A program made the position numbers and the translations under genes. From assembly GCA_036520615.1 (NCBI GenBank), contig DATDJI010000060.1, positions 1-64,000 on the forward strand: a stretch of DNA of 64,000 bases, in the 5' to 3' direction. A model generated the notes under the pieces. The model was not told the DNA's origin. It made no database searches and worked only from the letters and a program-made list of their open reading frames with translations. Positions 1 to 8,792 of this stretch are shown here, piece after piece (position 1 is the stretch's first letter; each line of letters opens with the position of its first letter). Source of the DNA: CAMCXE01 sp036520615. Lineage in GTDB: Bacteria > Pseudomonadota > Gammaproteobacteria > Pseudomonadales > Cellvibrionaceae.

Positions 1-228
1 GAGTTGTTCGTTGAGTGCTTTTAATTGCATCTCGGGCAGCTGGCCTGAACGCCGCTCAAGTTGTAAGTTCGCAGGAATTTGCGCGGCGTGGTTAAGCGTT
101 ATGCCGGTGATGCTAAATGCCAGCAGCCCTATTAAGCAGACGGCGGAACTCATCCAATGCCACTGGCGTACCGAACCTAAAGGCAGGGTTTTCAACTTGC
201 GGCTGAGCAAAGCTAAAGTTTCGCTCAC
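1..228 (-). CDS. PepSY-associated membrane protein, N-terminal part (cut by window edge)
   Basis: Only the first 76 codons are inside the window; the gene runs off the left edge. It starts with GTG at 228, directly next to the TAA of the upstream hydroxylase gene, so the two are almost certainly co-transcribed and translationally coupled. The visible protein has a basic N-terminus, then RQWHWMSSAVCLIGL (residues 21-35) leading into one membrane helix (about 26-45) that ends in TLNHA. This pattern is typical of the N-terminus of PepSY-associated TM proteins (PiuB-like), which sit in the inner membrane and are common partners of siderophore receptors. The family call rests on the N-terminus and on the iron-uptake neighbours only. 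Confidence 0.6.
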   Translation of the reverse strand, partial: MSETLALLSRKLKTLPLGSVRQWHWMSSAVCLIGLLAFSITGITLNHAAQIPANLQLERRSGQLPEMQLKALNEQL

Positions 229-909
229 TTAAACCTCGGCCCACTGTCGCAGCAAATTGTGGTAAGCCCCGGTGAGGCTTACCAGCTCCGGGCTGTCGCC
301 GTGTTTCCGGCGTAAGCTTTGGATATCGCAATCCATTTGATACAGCAGGCTGCGTTGAGCGTCGCTGCGCACCATGCTTTGTGCCCAAAAAAAACTGCAG
401 ATACGCTCGCCTCGGGTTACCGGCAGCACCTGATGCACGCTGCTTGAGGGATAAATCACCAAATCCCCCGCTGGCAGCTTCACACTGTGGATGCCGTAGG
501 TGTCGGTAATTTCCAACTCACCACCCTCGTACTCGTCCGGCTCAGTTAAAAATAACGTCGATGACACATCGGTGCGCAAACTCAAATTCATACCGGGTAC
601 GAGGCGAACCGCACCATCCACATGGTTGCCGTATTGCCCACCCCCGCTATAGCAGTTAAACATAGGCGGCACTATGCGCAACGGCAACGCGGCGGCAACG
701 TACATGGGGTGGCTGTATAACGCGTGCAAAATGCGCTCGCCCAATTGGCGGGCCACTGGGTCATCCACTGCCAGTTGACGATTGGTTTTCACCTTGGCCC
801 CTTGAGATCCAGCGCTGGCTTTGCCATCCACCCAAGCGGCAGATACCAGCGCTGCACGACAATCGGCGAGCGTTTGCGCATCAATGACTTGGGGGATATG
901 CAACAACAT
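229..909 (-). CDS. piuC: PKHD-type Fe(II)/2-oxoglutarate hydroxylase PiuC
   Basis: 226 residues, the usual length of the PiuC/YbiX family. The Fe(II) and 2-oxoglutarate ligands are visible: NHVDGA gives His96 and Asp98, SSVHQVLP gives His159, and Arg169 in RGERI would bind the co-substrate. The substrate of this family is not well established; the genes are iron-repressed and sit next to catecholate siderophore receptors (fiu-ybiX in E. coli, piuA-piuC in Pseudomonas), as here. The gene begins 16 nt after the receptor stop and is followed without gap by the PepSY protein, so receptor, hydroxylase and PepSY protein form one iron-regulated operon. Confidence 0.92.
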   Translation of the reverse strand: MLLHIPQVIDAQTLADCRAALVSAAWVDGKASAGSQGAKVKTNRQLAVDDPVARQLGERILHALYSHPMYVAAALPLRIVPPMFNCYSGGGQYGNHVDGAVRLVPGMNLSLRTDVSSTLFLTEPDEYEGGELEITDTYGIHSVKLPAGDLVIYPSSSVHQVLPVTRGERICSFFWAQSMVRSDAQRSLLYQMDCDIQSLRRKHGDSPELVSLTGAYHNLLRQWAEV

Positions 910-925
910 AAGCGAGTGCGCAGGC

Positions 926-3340
926 TTAGTAAGTGAAGTTCAGGCCGAGCTTCGCGCTCTGCGGTGCACCCGGGTAATAACGCGAGCCTGCATTGTTCAC
1001 CGTAGCGATATAGTCTTCGTCGGTAATGTTTAGCAGGTTCAGTTGCAGGCTTAAGTTGGGCGTGAGCTTATAACTGGCAGCCGCATCAAATATCGTGTAA
1101 TCCGGTATTTCCAGCATTGAGCGATGAGATTGCGCCTCTGCATTGGTAAGGCTTGAGCTAAGCATAGAGTCAACGTAGCGCACACCGCCGGCCAGGGTTA
1201 AGCCAAAGTCAAAGGCATAACTGGTCCACAGGGTAAAGGTTTTTTCAGGCGACCATTGAATGCTACCGCCGTCGGTTTGTGCAGTGCCAGTACTGGCACG
1301 GTTGCCTCTGGTGATTTCAGGATCCATTAGCGCAAGGCCCACGTTGATCTGCCAGCCCTGGGTAATAATCCCGTTTAAGCCAAACTCAACCCCATTAACT
1401 TCACGCTCACCTACCGCTTGGCTAGTGCCGTCAGGCTGCGTGGCGATCTCGTTTTCATTGGTGCTTTTGAATACCGCAGCACTCAATGAGAGCTTTTCAT
1501 CGAGCAAATTCCACTTCGTGCCCAACTCTAAATTCGTACCCTTCTGTGGATCTATATTCGGTGAGTTGGCATTAATAGCGGCGGTAGGATCAGTAATAAG
1601 CTGGAAATTGGTGCTACCTGGTGGCAATTGTGAGGTGGCGTACGACAGGTATACAGAGGCTATTTCTACCGGCTTAAATACAGCACCTAGCTTCCAGCTT
1701 ACCAAGTCGTCACTGGCTTCTGCGGTCTGGCCCAACATAGTGCCGGGGGGAATCAACTGAGGCGGAGTGGAGGTGGTCGAAATAGCAGTGCTCTGGCGTA
1801 TTACACGGTCGGTAGTGGTATTAAAGTGCTCCAAGCGCAAACCTGCGCTCAGCTCCCACTGTGGATTCAGCGTCAACGTATCCAGACCATAAAAAGCCTG
1901 GGTAGTAGTTTGTCCGTAGATCTTGGTGCCGTCGCGTACCACAGGTTGAAATTCATCAGCCTGGCTTGGGTTGTACACATTCGCGTTAACTTGCGCGACC
2001 CGTGCCGTGGCCGTAGCGGAAGGCCAAGGCGTGCCCAGCGTCCAACTGTCTTGGCTTTCGTAAACAAATTCAATACCTGTTGCCAATTCATGGCCGAGGC
2101 CCCAGGTATCAAATGCAGTTTTTAAGTTGGTTTGGTTCGTGAGAATTTCATTTACCTGATCCTTACCCTGGCGGCTACGCGCTACAGTCCAGGTATCCGG
2201 ATTGGTAACTGTTGCTGTAGGGAACGTAAGAGCGTTTACCCCGGTTAATACCTGGTCTTGCTCGGTGCGGCCATAGCGTGAGCTGTTGCGCAGTGTGGTG
2301 TGTTCGTCCAGATCGTGCTCAATAATCACTGTGAGCATGTTGGCGTTGACATCGTTTTTATCTGAGCGACTGCCGTAAAAATTACTGCTATCCACTGCTT
2401 GGGGGCGAGTGCCCGCTAAAACACCGGGGGCGGGCGGAACCGCTGGAGCCGTAGGCGTAGCGGCAGTGCCACCGCTGGGTCGCGCGTCAAAAATAGCGTT
2501 GTAATAGCCGTCTAATCCCAGCGTGGTCACACCACCGTCCGGTATGCCCGATTGCTGTAGGGCGAATAAATTTATAAATGTGCGGGTCTTCCCACTCAAA
2601 CCGAAGCCGACGGAAGTGGCTACACCCTGCAGGTTGTATTCGACTTCATCTCGCTCATCAATACCTGAGTCCTGCTTCACCAAGTTCACACGGCCGGCTG
2701 AATCTTTACCGAAGCTTTGGTTTATATCGATTGTCCCGCGTTTGTAGCTTGCAGTGCCAAGAGTGATATTGCCGTTTTTAGCATCCTCTAAATTTGCACG
2801 TTTACTGCTGAGATTCACATAGCCCGACGCCGCACCGCGACCATTGTCCACGCCCGCTGGGCCCTTAGCGATTTCCACTTGCTCGGTATTAAACACGTCG
2901 CGGGTAATGCTGCCCAGATCGCGTATACCGTCAACAAAAATACTGCCTTGTGTATCAAAGCCACGCATAAAAATAGAATCGCCAGTGGCAGTGTTGCCGT
3001 TTTCCCCCATAAGCATGGTAATGCCCGGAGTATTGCGCAGGGTTTCGCTCAAAGTAGTAGCAGCTTGCTGTTCAAACAGCTCTTTTTTTACGACGACGAT
3101 CGTCTGCGGTGTATCAATCAACGGCTGGGTAAATTTGGGGGAACTCACTTTATCTGCCTTATAAGACGGTTCCGCAGCAGTATCTTGTACCTTGACCGCG
3201 TCCAATTTTTTGTCTTTTAACGCAGCTGGTTCCTGGGCAAAAGCCATGCTGCTAGCTAACACTAAGGCTGAGGAGAGACTGCCCGGGGTAAGCAGGCGAG
3301 GGCAGGTTAAAGGTTTGGACCGAATATAGAGCTTGCTCAT
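926..3340 (-). CDS. TonB-dependent catecholate siderophore receptor (Fiu/PiuA type)
   Basis: 804 residues with a signal peptide ending near ASSMAFA (about residue 35). A short segment (LDAVKVQD) may act as TonB box. A plug domain follows, with DTPQTIVVV, TLRNTPGITM, GDSIFMRGFDT, FVDGIRDLGSITRDVFNTEQVE and KGPAGVDNGRGAASGYVN, the signature order of Fiu/PiuA receptors. The rest is a 22-strand barrel ending in an aromatic residue (LGLNFTY), as expected for BamA-dependent insertion. It would import ferric catecholates across the outer membrane using TonB energy. First gene of the receptor-piuC-PepSY operon; AT-rich upstream DNA contains Fur-like hexamers. A proline/alanine-rich loop lies near residues 290-310. 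The precise ligand cannot be read from the sequence. Confidence 0.92.
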   Translation of the reverse strand: MSKLYIRSKPLTCPRLLTPGSLSSALVLASSMAFAQEPAALKDKKLDAVKVQDTAAEPSYKADKVSSPKFTQPLIDTPQTIVVVKKELFEQQAATTLSETLRNTPGITMLMGENGNTATGDSIFMRGFDTQGSIFVDGIRDLGSITRDVFNTEQVEIAKGPAGVDNGRGAASGYVNLSSKRANLEDAKNGNITLGTASYKRGTIDINQSFGKDSAGRVNLVKQDSGIDERDEVEYNLQGVATSVGFGLSGKTRTFINLFALQQSGIPDGGVTTLGLDGYYNAIFDARPSGGTAATPTAPAVPPAPGVLAGTRPQAVDSSNFYGSRSDKNDVNANMLTVIIEHDLDEHTTLRNSSRYGRTEQDQVLTGVNALTFPTATVTNPDTWTVARSRQGKDQVNEILTNQTNLKTAFDTWGLGHELATGIEFVYESQDSWTLGTPWPSATATARVAQVNANVYNPSQADEFQPVVRDGTKIYGQTTTQAFYGLDTLTLNPQWELSAGLRLEHFNTTTDRVIRQSTAISTTSTPPQLIPPGTMLGQTAEASDDLVSWKLGAVFKPVEIASVYLSYATSQLPPGSTNFQLITDPTAAINANSPNIDPQKGTNLELGTKWNLLDEKLSLSAAVFKSTNENEIATQPDGTSQAVGEREVNGVEFGLNGIITQGWQINVGLALMDPEITRGNRASTGTAQTDGGSIQWSPEKTFTLWTSYAFDFGLTLAGGVRYVDSMLSSSLTNAEAQSHRSMLEIPDYTIFDAAASYKLTPNLSLQLNLLNITDEDYIATVNNAGSRYYPGAPQSAKLGLNFTY

Positions 3341-3370
3341 GCATTGACGCCTTGATAAATGTTAAATCTT

Positions 3371-3440
3371 ATCAAATAGTAATCATTTGCAATCGCCATG
3401 TAAATAATAATAATTCCTAATTGAGAATATTTTTACTTCG
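3371..3440 (-). promoter_or_regulatory. Probable Fur-controlled promoter region of the siderophore receptor
   Basis: AT-rich 195-nt gap upstream of the receptor. TAATCATT near 3380-3387 matches the core half of the Fur consensus, and repeated AATAAT hexamers follow at 3402-3413. ATTC and GAAT half-sites flank 3414-3428. Fit to the 19-bp consensus is partial, so this is weaker than the operator at 4333. The call is supported by the gene function (iron uptake). Confidence 0.45.
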
Positions 3441-3535
3441 ATAAGATTAATGCGGTGCAATTGGGATTTATTGTTCAAACCTAGCAAGGACTGAGGCAGT
3501 ATGGCTGCTTAGAATTCCGAAGGACCAACCTGAAA

Positions 3536-4261
3536 TTACATCGTCAACGAGTACTCAATCGGCAAGCTCAAGGCTACCTGTTGGGCAGTTAATGAAGCAG
3601 GTATCGGTGGGAAAGGACTTATTCTACGAAGAGCGGTGAGCGCTGCCGCATCTAACGCGGGATATCCGCTACTGCGTGTCACCTGACAGGACAACAACGT
3701 GCCGTCGCGAGCGATAACAAATGCCACCTCAACAACACCTTGTTGTTTTGCCAGCTTAGCCGCGCGCGGATATATGTTGGTTTGGTTTAGCAGCTGCTGT
3801 ATACGCCGGTAATAAAGAGATTCCTCTTCGCTTACGAGCGCTGAGTCTTGGGCTGGTGCGGGAGGGCTGGGTGCAGCATTGGCCGGGGGAACGGTTATAG
3901 CATTAGGTGGCGTCACGGCCACGTTAAGCTGCGGCACTTCTGGCAATGTAATTTGCGGCGTAACTATAGATACGATTGGAGCCGCTATCGGTTCAGGCGG
4001 GGTTGCCTGTTCGCTGAGGCTTTTAATTAAAATCGGTTTAATTACTAACACCGTTTCAGGCTTTTGCAAAAAAAGCATTAACGCAGCTAGCAATCCGCCC
4101 TTAATGCCGAGTATCAAAAAAAATACAAACGCTTTTTGATACCAGCGCGACCGTCTCAAGCGCGCGGAGCCTGCGGGGATGGTCGAGGGTTCTACCAGTT
4201 GCTCATGTACAAACTCAAAATGAGGTAAAGCCTGGGTTGGAAGTATAAAAGTTGCAGTCAC
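3536..4261 (-). CDS. tonB: TonB energy transducer
   Basis: TonB links the inner-membrane proton-motive force to outer-membrane receptors such as the siderophore receptor next door. Numbered from the GTG at 4261 (241 residues), a single membrane helix (AFVFFLILGIKGGLLAALM) lies near residues 45-65, followed by a periplasmic linker rich in Pro, Ala and Val, then a TonB C-terminal domain with YPRAAKLAKQQGVVEVAFVI, a GYPALDAAAL segment and SLPIEYSL at the end. An in-frame TTG at 4309 would add 16 residues, but GTG at 4261 has GAGGT six nt upstream and is preferred. A strong Fur box lies upstream at 4333-4351. No exbB or exbD is next to it in this window. Confidence 0.85.
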   Translation of the reverse strand: MTATFILPTQALPHFEFVHEQLVEPSTIPAGSARLRRSRWYQKAFVFFLILGIKGGLLAALMLFLQKPETVLVIKPILIKSLSEQATPPEPIAAPIVSIVTPQITLPEVPQLNVAVTPPNAITVPPANAAPSPPAPAQDSALVSEEESLYYRRIQQLLNQTNIYPRAAKLAKQQGVVEVAFVIARDGTLLSCQVTRSSGYPALDAAALTALRRISPFPPIPASLTAQQVALSLPIEYSLTM

Positions 4262-4332
4262 AACAACCTCATTTCGAGCGAGAACATATAAACAGTGGTA
4301 GTTGAGCAATACTACGGATATACGCTAAGCTT

Positions 4333-4351
4333 GTAAATGATATTCATTATC
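4333..4351 (-). promoter_or_regulatory. Fur box upstream of tonB
   Basis: GTAAATGATATTCATTATC matches the 19-bp Fur consensus GATAATGATAATCATTATC at 16 positions. It lies about 70 nt upstream of the tonB start and about 260 nt upstream of the divergent Nudix regulator, so tonB is the likely target. The remaining 4352-4614 has no gene that I can see. Confidence 0.8.
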
Positions 4352-4614
4352 TTTTGCGATTGATTTCTAATGGTTTCGGTAAATCAAATATTTTTAGGAA
4401 GCGCGCTGGAACACGCCGCTTTAACGGCGGATTTCAAATTGATTTGTAGTCAAATTTCTACATATAAGTGGAATATGAAAGAGAAGCTTGGGCTAACCCT
4501 TTAGTACGGCTATAATCCATCCAATGCTTATAAATGTTGTACTATTATCAGATTTAACTGGGATTTTCTTCTAAGATAGGGGCTGAATTCCCTGTTCCCA
4601 GGAGACGCCCCCCT

Positions 4615-5337
4615 TTGACACACACTAGCCTTATGCCCACGCCTGTCGAACCGGATATTGCTGCCGGTGCTGTTCCCACTGTATCAATTGACTGTGTCGT
4701 CTTTGGATTTCACCAAGGGCGATTAAATGTATTGTTGGTTAAATACGCTGAAGGATTTCGCGCCGGAGGCTGGGGATTACCCGGCGATTGGATTTTAGAG
4801 CACGAAAGCTTGGACGTAGCCGCTATGCGTGTGCTCAGAAGTTTAACCGGCGTTACGAATATCTATCTTGAGCAACTGCGCGCTTTTGGCAGCGTAAACC
4901 GCTATCCAGGTAGCAGGGTTATCACCGTTGCCTTTACTGCGCTGGTACGCCAGGAATATTACGTATTAATAGCCGGTGCAGCCGCCAGTGCTGTGCACTG
5001 GTGTCCGGTAGACGATTGCCCGGAACTCGCCCTTGACCACAGTGAAATTTTTGCTGAAGGTCTACACTCGTTGCGGCATAAGTTGCGTTATGAGCCTATT
5101 GGTTTTAATTTATTACCGCAAAAATTCACGCTATTGCAATTGCAAGAATTGTACGAAGCGGTATTGGGTATTAAGTTGGATAAGCCCAATTTTCGTCGCA
5201 AAATGATGCATATGAATCTGCTGATTCCATGTAATGAAAAACAGGTCTCGGTAGCTCATCGAGCTGCTGCACTGTATCGCTTTGACGAGGCTGTGTATCG
5301 AGATTTGCAACAGAAGGGATTAAGTTTTTATCTGTAA
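4615..5337 (+). CDS. Nudix-fold transcriptional regulator (NrtR-like), catalytically degenerate
   Basis: 240 residues: an N-terminal Nudix domain (about 20-155) and a C-terminal winged-helix segment (about 160-235, with KFTLLQLQELYEAVLG and KPNFRRKM, the usual NrtR-type DNA-binding end). In the Nudix box (58-80) Glu64, Arg72 and Gly79 are kept, but the three metal-binding glutamates of REUXEE are Val73, Ser76 and Leu77. Family knowledge: regulators of this type sense ADP-ribose or sugar-derived ligands rather than hydrolyse them. Starts with TTG; GGAG at 4601-4604 is the probable ribosome site. Divergent from tonB, convergent with the thioesterase gene. Its targets cannot be told from context. 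Confidence 0.8.
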   Translation: MTHTSLMPTPVEPDIAAGAVPTVSIDCVVFGFHQGRLNVLLVKYAEGFRAGGWGLPGDWILEHESLDVAAMRVLRSLTGVTNIYLEQLRAFGSVNRYPGSRVITVAFTALVRQEYYVLIAGAAASAVHWCPVDDCPELALDHSEIFAEGLHSLRHKLRYEPIGFNLLPQKFTLLQLQELYEAVLGIKLDKPNFRRKMMHMNLLIPCNEKQVSVAHRAAALYRFDEAVYRDLQQKGLSFYL

Positions 5338-5399
5338 ATACATTTGCGCTTGAATGTATTAAAAACTCTTTCTCAGTAGGTATGAATTTTCCAATATTG

Positions 5400-5439
5400 C
5401 GCCGCCAAAAAAATCTGCATAGAATTTTTTTGGTCGGCG
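5400..5439. terminator. Bidirectional intrinsic terminator
   Basis: Inverted repeat CGCCGCCAAAAAAAT / ATTTTTTTGGTCGGCG (one bulged T) around a 9-nt loop. Runs of A on one side and T on the other let it end both the Nudix-regulator transcript (plus) and convergent transcription toward it. It fills the gap between two convergent genes. Confidence 0.75.
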
Positions 5440-5458
5440 ACCTTCTTAATAAATTCCG

Positions 5459-5854
5459 CTAAATATACAGTTCATCCAGTGGAGCATAATAAAATGGTTT
5501 GCCATTCGCGTTTAATGCTGTCCATTCGATTTTAGCGCTGAGCACTAAAGTGTTATCGCGAGAGTGGAATATATCTTGTTTGAAGGCGCCGCGAATTTTA
5601 GATATTTTTTGCAGCGTTAAGCCTACCCAAAATTCATCGCCACTTTTTAACGAGCGTTTGTAATCCAACTCCGCGCGCACCACAACTAAATTGATTCCGT
5701 GTTTAGCTAATTCTGCGAATTGAATCCCACGGCTAAGCAAAAACTCGTGACGGGTATGTTCTAAATAGTTTTGATACACACTGTTATTCACCACGCCTTG
5801 CAAATCGCACTCGTAATCCCGTACTTTAAAATTCAATTGAAAGGCGTAGTCCAT
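5459..5854 (-). CDS. Acyl-CoA thioesterase, hot-dog fold (4-hydroxybenzoyl-CoA thioesterase/YbgC group)
   Basis: 131 residues, the full length of a single hot-dog domain. The N-terminal VRDYECDLQGVVNNSVY motif (residues 11-27) corresponds to the active-site loop and start of the long helix in this group, where an Asp near Gly-x-x-Asn is catalytic. The helix continues as YQNYLEHTRHEFL. A cytosolic enzyme that hydrolyses acyl-CoA thioesters; the substrate cannot be predicted. It is 24 nt downstream of serA on the same strand and may be its last operon member. Confidence 0.8.
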   Translation of the reverse strand: MDYAFQLNFKVRDYECDLQGVVNNSVYQNYLEHTRHEFLLSRGIQFAELAKHGINLVVVRAELDYKRSLKSGDEFWVGLTLQKISKIRGAFKQDIFHSRDNTLVLSAKIEWTALNANGKPFYYAPLDELYI

Positions 5855-5878
5855 ATTCAGCTTCCGGCGGGATAATTA

Positions 5879-7114
5879 TTAAAATAATACCCGCACGCGT
5901 ACAGTGCCGGGTACGTTGCGCAATTGCTCCAAAGCTTCTTCACTATAACTGGTATTTATGTCCATAACGACATAGCCCATGCGTTCTTTGGTTTGCAAAT
6001 ACTGCCCGACGATATTGATATTGTATTGCGAAAATACTTGGTTAATAGCTGTTAAAACCCCAGGTACGTTTTGATGTACATGTAAAAGCCTATGTACATG
6101 GGCTTGTTGGGGAAGAGCTACTTCAGGGAAGTTAACCGAGCTTGTGGTGGTTCCGTTATCACTGTATTTAATGAGTTTATCGGCGACTTCAAGGCCAATA
6201 TTTTCCTGCGCTTCCATCGTGGAGCCACCGATGTGTGGCGTTAATATAACGTTATCGAATACGCGTAATGGACTTATAAACTCTTCGTTGTTGCCTTTTG
6301 GTTCCACTGGGAACACATCAATAGCGGCGCCACTTAAATGTTTGCTTGCAAGGGCTTGGGCTAGAGCATCTATATCGACAACTGTGCCTCGGCTAGCATT
6401 GAGTAAAATGGCACCAGGTTTCATTTGGGCGATTTGTGCCGCACCTATTAAATCCTTCGTGCTGTCAAGTTCTGGCACGTGCAGGCTGACAATATCGGCT
6501 TGCGCGAGCAGAGCATTGAGGCTTGCAGCTTGCGAAGCATTGCCCATTGGCAACTTGCTGATCACATCGAAAAATACCACCTTCATACCTAAGCCTTCAG
6601 CGAGTACGCTTACTTGGGAGCCGATGGCGCCGTAGCCGATAATACCGAGTGTTTTACCGCGAATTTCATAGGAACCGGTGGCCGACTTATCCCACTGGCC
6701 GCGGTGGCAAAGGGCGTTTTTGCGCGGTACATCGCGCAGTAACAGAATTGCTTGAGCAATGGTAAGTTCAGCCACGCTACGAGTGTTGGAATAGGGGGCA
6801 TTAAATACCACAACGCCGCGTTCTTGAGCGGCTTGTAAATCTACTTGATTAGTACCAATACAAAAGCACCCGACGGCGATCAGCTTTGGGCATTGAGCCA
6901 AAACTTCTGAAGTAAGTTGCGTGCGTGAGCGCAGGCCGACAAATTGTGCATCTTTAATTCGCTGTACTAATTCATCGCCCGCCAGTGCAGTTTTTATATA
7001 GTCGATATTGCTGTAGCCCGCGCGGTGCAGGGCATCTACTGCGGATTGATGTACGCCTTCTAGTAGTACGAATTTAATTTTGTCTTTGCCGAGGGATGTT
7101 TTAGGGTGGCTCAT
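5879..7114 (-). CDS. serA: D-3-phosphoglycerate dehydrogenase
   Basis: Catalyses the first step of serine synthesis, 3-phosphoglycerate to 3-phosphohydroxypyruvate with NAD. The 411 residues align along their full length with E. coli SerA as I know it: IGCFCIGTNQVDL-like segment, GYGAIGS NAD loop near residue 160, NASRGTVVD with the catalytic Arg, TPHIGGS with the catalytic His, and a C-terminal ACT domain (HVHQNVPGVLTAINQVF, MGYVVMDIN) for serine feedback. The start at 7114 (MSHPKTSLGKDKIKF) is chosen over an upstream ATG at 7141 because of GGAAG just before it and because family members start there. Neighbour of rpiA, as in E. coli. Confidence 0.97.
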   Translation of the reverse strand: MSHPKTSLGKDKIKFVLLEGVHQSAVDALHRAGYSNIDYIKTALAGDELVQRIKDAQFVGLRSRTQLTSEVLAQCPKLIAVGCFCIGTNQVDLQAAQERGVVVFNAPYSNTRSVAELTIAQAILLLRDVPRKNALCHRGQWDKSATGSYEIRGKTLGIIGYGAIGSQVSVLAEGLGMKVVFFDVISKLPMGNASQAASLNALLAQADIVSLHVPELDSTKDLIGAAQIAQMKPGAILLNASRGTVVDIDALAQALASKHLSGAAIDVFPVEPKGNNEEFISPLRVFDNVILTPHIGGSTMEAQENIGLEVADKLIKYSDNGTTTSSVNFPEVALPQQAHVHRLLHVHQNVPGVLTAINQVFSQYNINIVGQYLQTKERMGYVVMDINTSYSEEALEQLRNVPGTVRVRVLF

Positions 7115-7178
7115 GGGAACTTCCAAATAGGTAGGCAACAAAAAAAGTCGGCGATTCTATCACAGCACAAACGAGGGT

Positions 7179-7859
7179 TTAACGGCTAGCGCGATAGGTT
7201 TTAATACCGTCTGCTCCCGCAAGAAACAGCACATCGGCTCCTTGCAGTGCAAACAGGCCATTGGTGACAACACCGGGAATTTGATTGAGTTGGGTCTCAA
7301 GCGTGCGAGGTTCATGAATATGCAAATCATGGACATCGATAATAAGGTTGCCGTTGTCGGTCACTACTCCGGCTCTGAGCACGGGCTTGCCGCCGAGTTT
7401 GGCAATCTGACGGGCTACTAAGTTACTGGCCATAGGGATAACTTCGACGGGTAGAGGAAAGCGCCCCAGCACCGGTACCCATTTAGACGCATCGGCAATA
7501 CAAACAAATTCATCCGCCGCAGCTGCGACAATTTTTTCCCGTGTTAAGGCCGCGCCGCCGCCTTTGATTAATTCAAGATTGGGGTTGGTTTCGTCTGCGC
7601 CATCGACATAGGCCACTAAATTATCGACATCATTAAGTTCAAACACTTTTATTCCCAACTGTGTTAGCCGCAATGCGCTGGCTTCAGAACTGGCAACAGT
7701 AGCGGCGAAAAGATGTTTATGCGCAGCGAGTTGGTCGATAAAGCAGTTGGCCGTGGAGCCTGTGCCTATACCGATAATACTGTCAGGGCTTAACCGCGGT
7801 AGCAGATAATCCAAAGCGGCGGCGGCGACACGTTGTTTGAGTATTTCAGGCGCGAGCAT
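7179..7859 (-). CDS. rpiA: Ribose-5-phosphate isomerase A
   Basis: Interconverts ribose 5-phosphate and ribulose 5-phosphate in the pentose phosphate pathway. 226 residues, close to the usual 219. Visible family motifs: GIGTGSTANCFI (phosphate binding), SSEAS, VDGADETNPNLELIKGGGAALTREKIVA with the catalytic Asp/Glu/Lys set, DASKWVPVLGRFPLPVEV and the C-terminal GVVTNGLFALQGADVLF. Same strand as serA with a 64-nt gap. Confidence 0.97.
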   Translation of the reverse strand: MLAPEILKQRVAAAALDYLLPRLSPDSIIGIGTGSTANCFIDQLAAHKHLFAATVASSEASALRLTQLGIKVFELNDVDNLVAYVDGADETNPNLELIKGGGAALTREKIVAAAADEFVCIADASKWVPVLGRFPLPVEVIPMASNLVARQIAKLGGKPVLRAGVVTDNGNLIIDVHDLHIHEPRTLETQLNQIPGVVTNGLFALQGADVLFLAGADGIKTYRASR

Positions 7860-7967
7860 GGCAAGTTCACCAGTTGAGTATAAAGGGCGGGCATTTTACC
7901 TAAACTCGCGGGACATCGGGCGCCAATTTCCCGAGATTAAACCTGCTGAATATGAAGGACTCGCAAC

Positions 7968-8792
7968 TCAGATCTTTGCGTAGACCCAATGCTGTTCAGC
8001 AGTTTGGCAGCTCCAGAATTGCTCGCTAATGCGTACACAATCCTCTATGTGTTGTGGTTTGGCGTGACCAAATCCCTTCGGCGGTTGTAGGGTTTTTCGC
8101 TCTTCTTTTAAAAAATGATACATACGCGTAAAACGCGCAGAAAAATCGAAATGCTGATTTTTCGCTTCGGTAAAAATAGCGTCGAATTTGCCGAAGCTAA
8201 GCGTAGTATTGCCCAGCCCTAGCAGTAACATTTTTTGAATGTACAGCGCATAACAATGTAGAAGATAGTCATCAATTGCTGATTGAGCCGGGGGCAGAGG
8301 CGGAAATATTAATTGATTGCTGGCCAATAAAGCCTCTGCTGCAAGCGCATTTTTCGGTTTATTCCACTGCAGTTGGTAGCGCAGGCTGCCACAAATAATC
8401 ATCTCATTAGCAAGCTCGCAGCCAGGAGTATTTTGACTGGCGGGCAATTTCGCGCGTGGCGACGATTTCAATTCTGTCGTTAACCTAGTGCTAGCGCTGG
8501 GCACAGGTTCGGCTGAGTCGGTTGGACCTTTCGATGCCGATTGAACCTTGGGTTTAGAAGGTTGCGCAAGCGCAATGCCTAAGCGTGCGGCAGGGCGTTT
8601 GAGTAATAAATATTGCGTTGCGGGCGTATTTTTGCGGAATTCAAATAGTGGCGGCAGTCCGGTCGCACCTAGAGTAAGCAACTTACAATAATTCAGCTCT
8701 AAAGGAGTTTGCCCGTGGCAGGAGCCTTCTAAGTCTGAGGCAAATGCAGTGCTAATCTGAAGTGCGAGCAGCAAAAATAAAGTGAATTTCAT
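7968..8792 (-). CDS. Hypothetical secreted protein
   Basis: I do not recognise this protein. It has 274 residues and a clear Sec signal peptide (MKFTLFLLLALQISTAFA), so it should be periplasmic or exported. Residues about 77-125 are a low-complexity Ser/Pro/Lys/Ala linker; the C-terminal half (about 145-270) is a compact region with a Leu-rich helical stretch and several aromatic residues. Seven or so cysteines are scattered (SCHGQ, NYCKLL, GCELANEMIICGS, HCYAL, EDCVR, WSCQT), which would allow disulfides. No catalytic motif seen. It stands alone between rpiA and a 390-nt gap. Confidence 0.65.
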   Translation of the reverse strand: MKFTLFLLLALQISTAFASDLEGSCHGQTPLELNYCKLLTLGATGLPPLFEFRKNTPATQYLLLKRPAARLGIALAQPSKPKVQSASKGPTDSAEPVPSASTRLTTELKSSPRAKLPASQNTPGCELANEMIICGSLRYQLQWNKPKNALAAEALLASNQLIFPPLPPAQSAIDDYLLHCYALYIQKMLLLGLGNTTLSFGKFDAIFTEAKNQHFDFSARFTRMYHFLKEERKTLQPPKGFGHAKPQHIEDCVRISEQFWSCQTAEQHWVYAKI

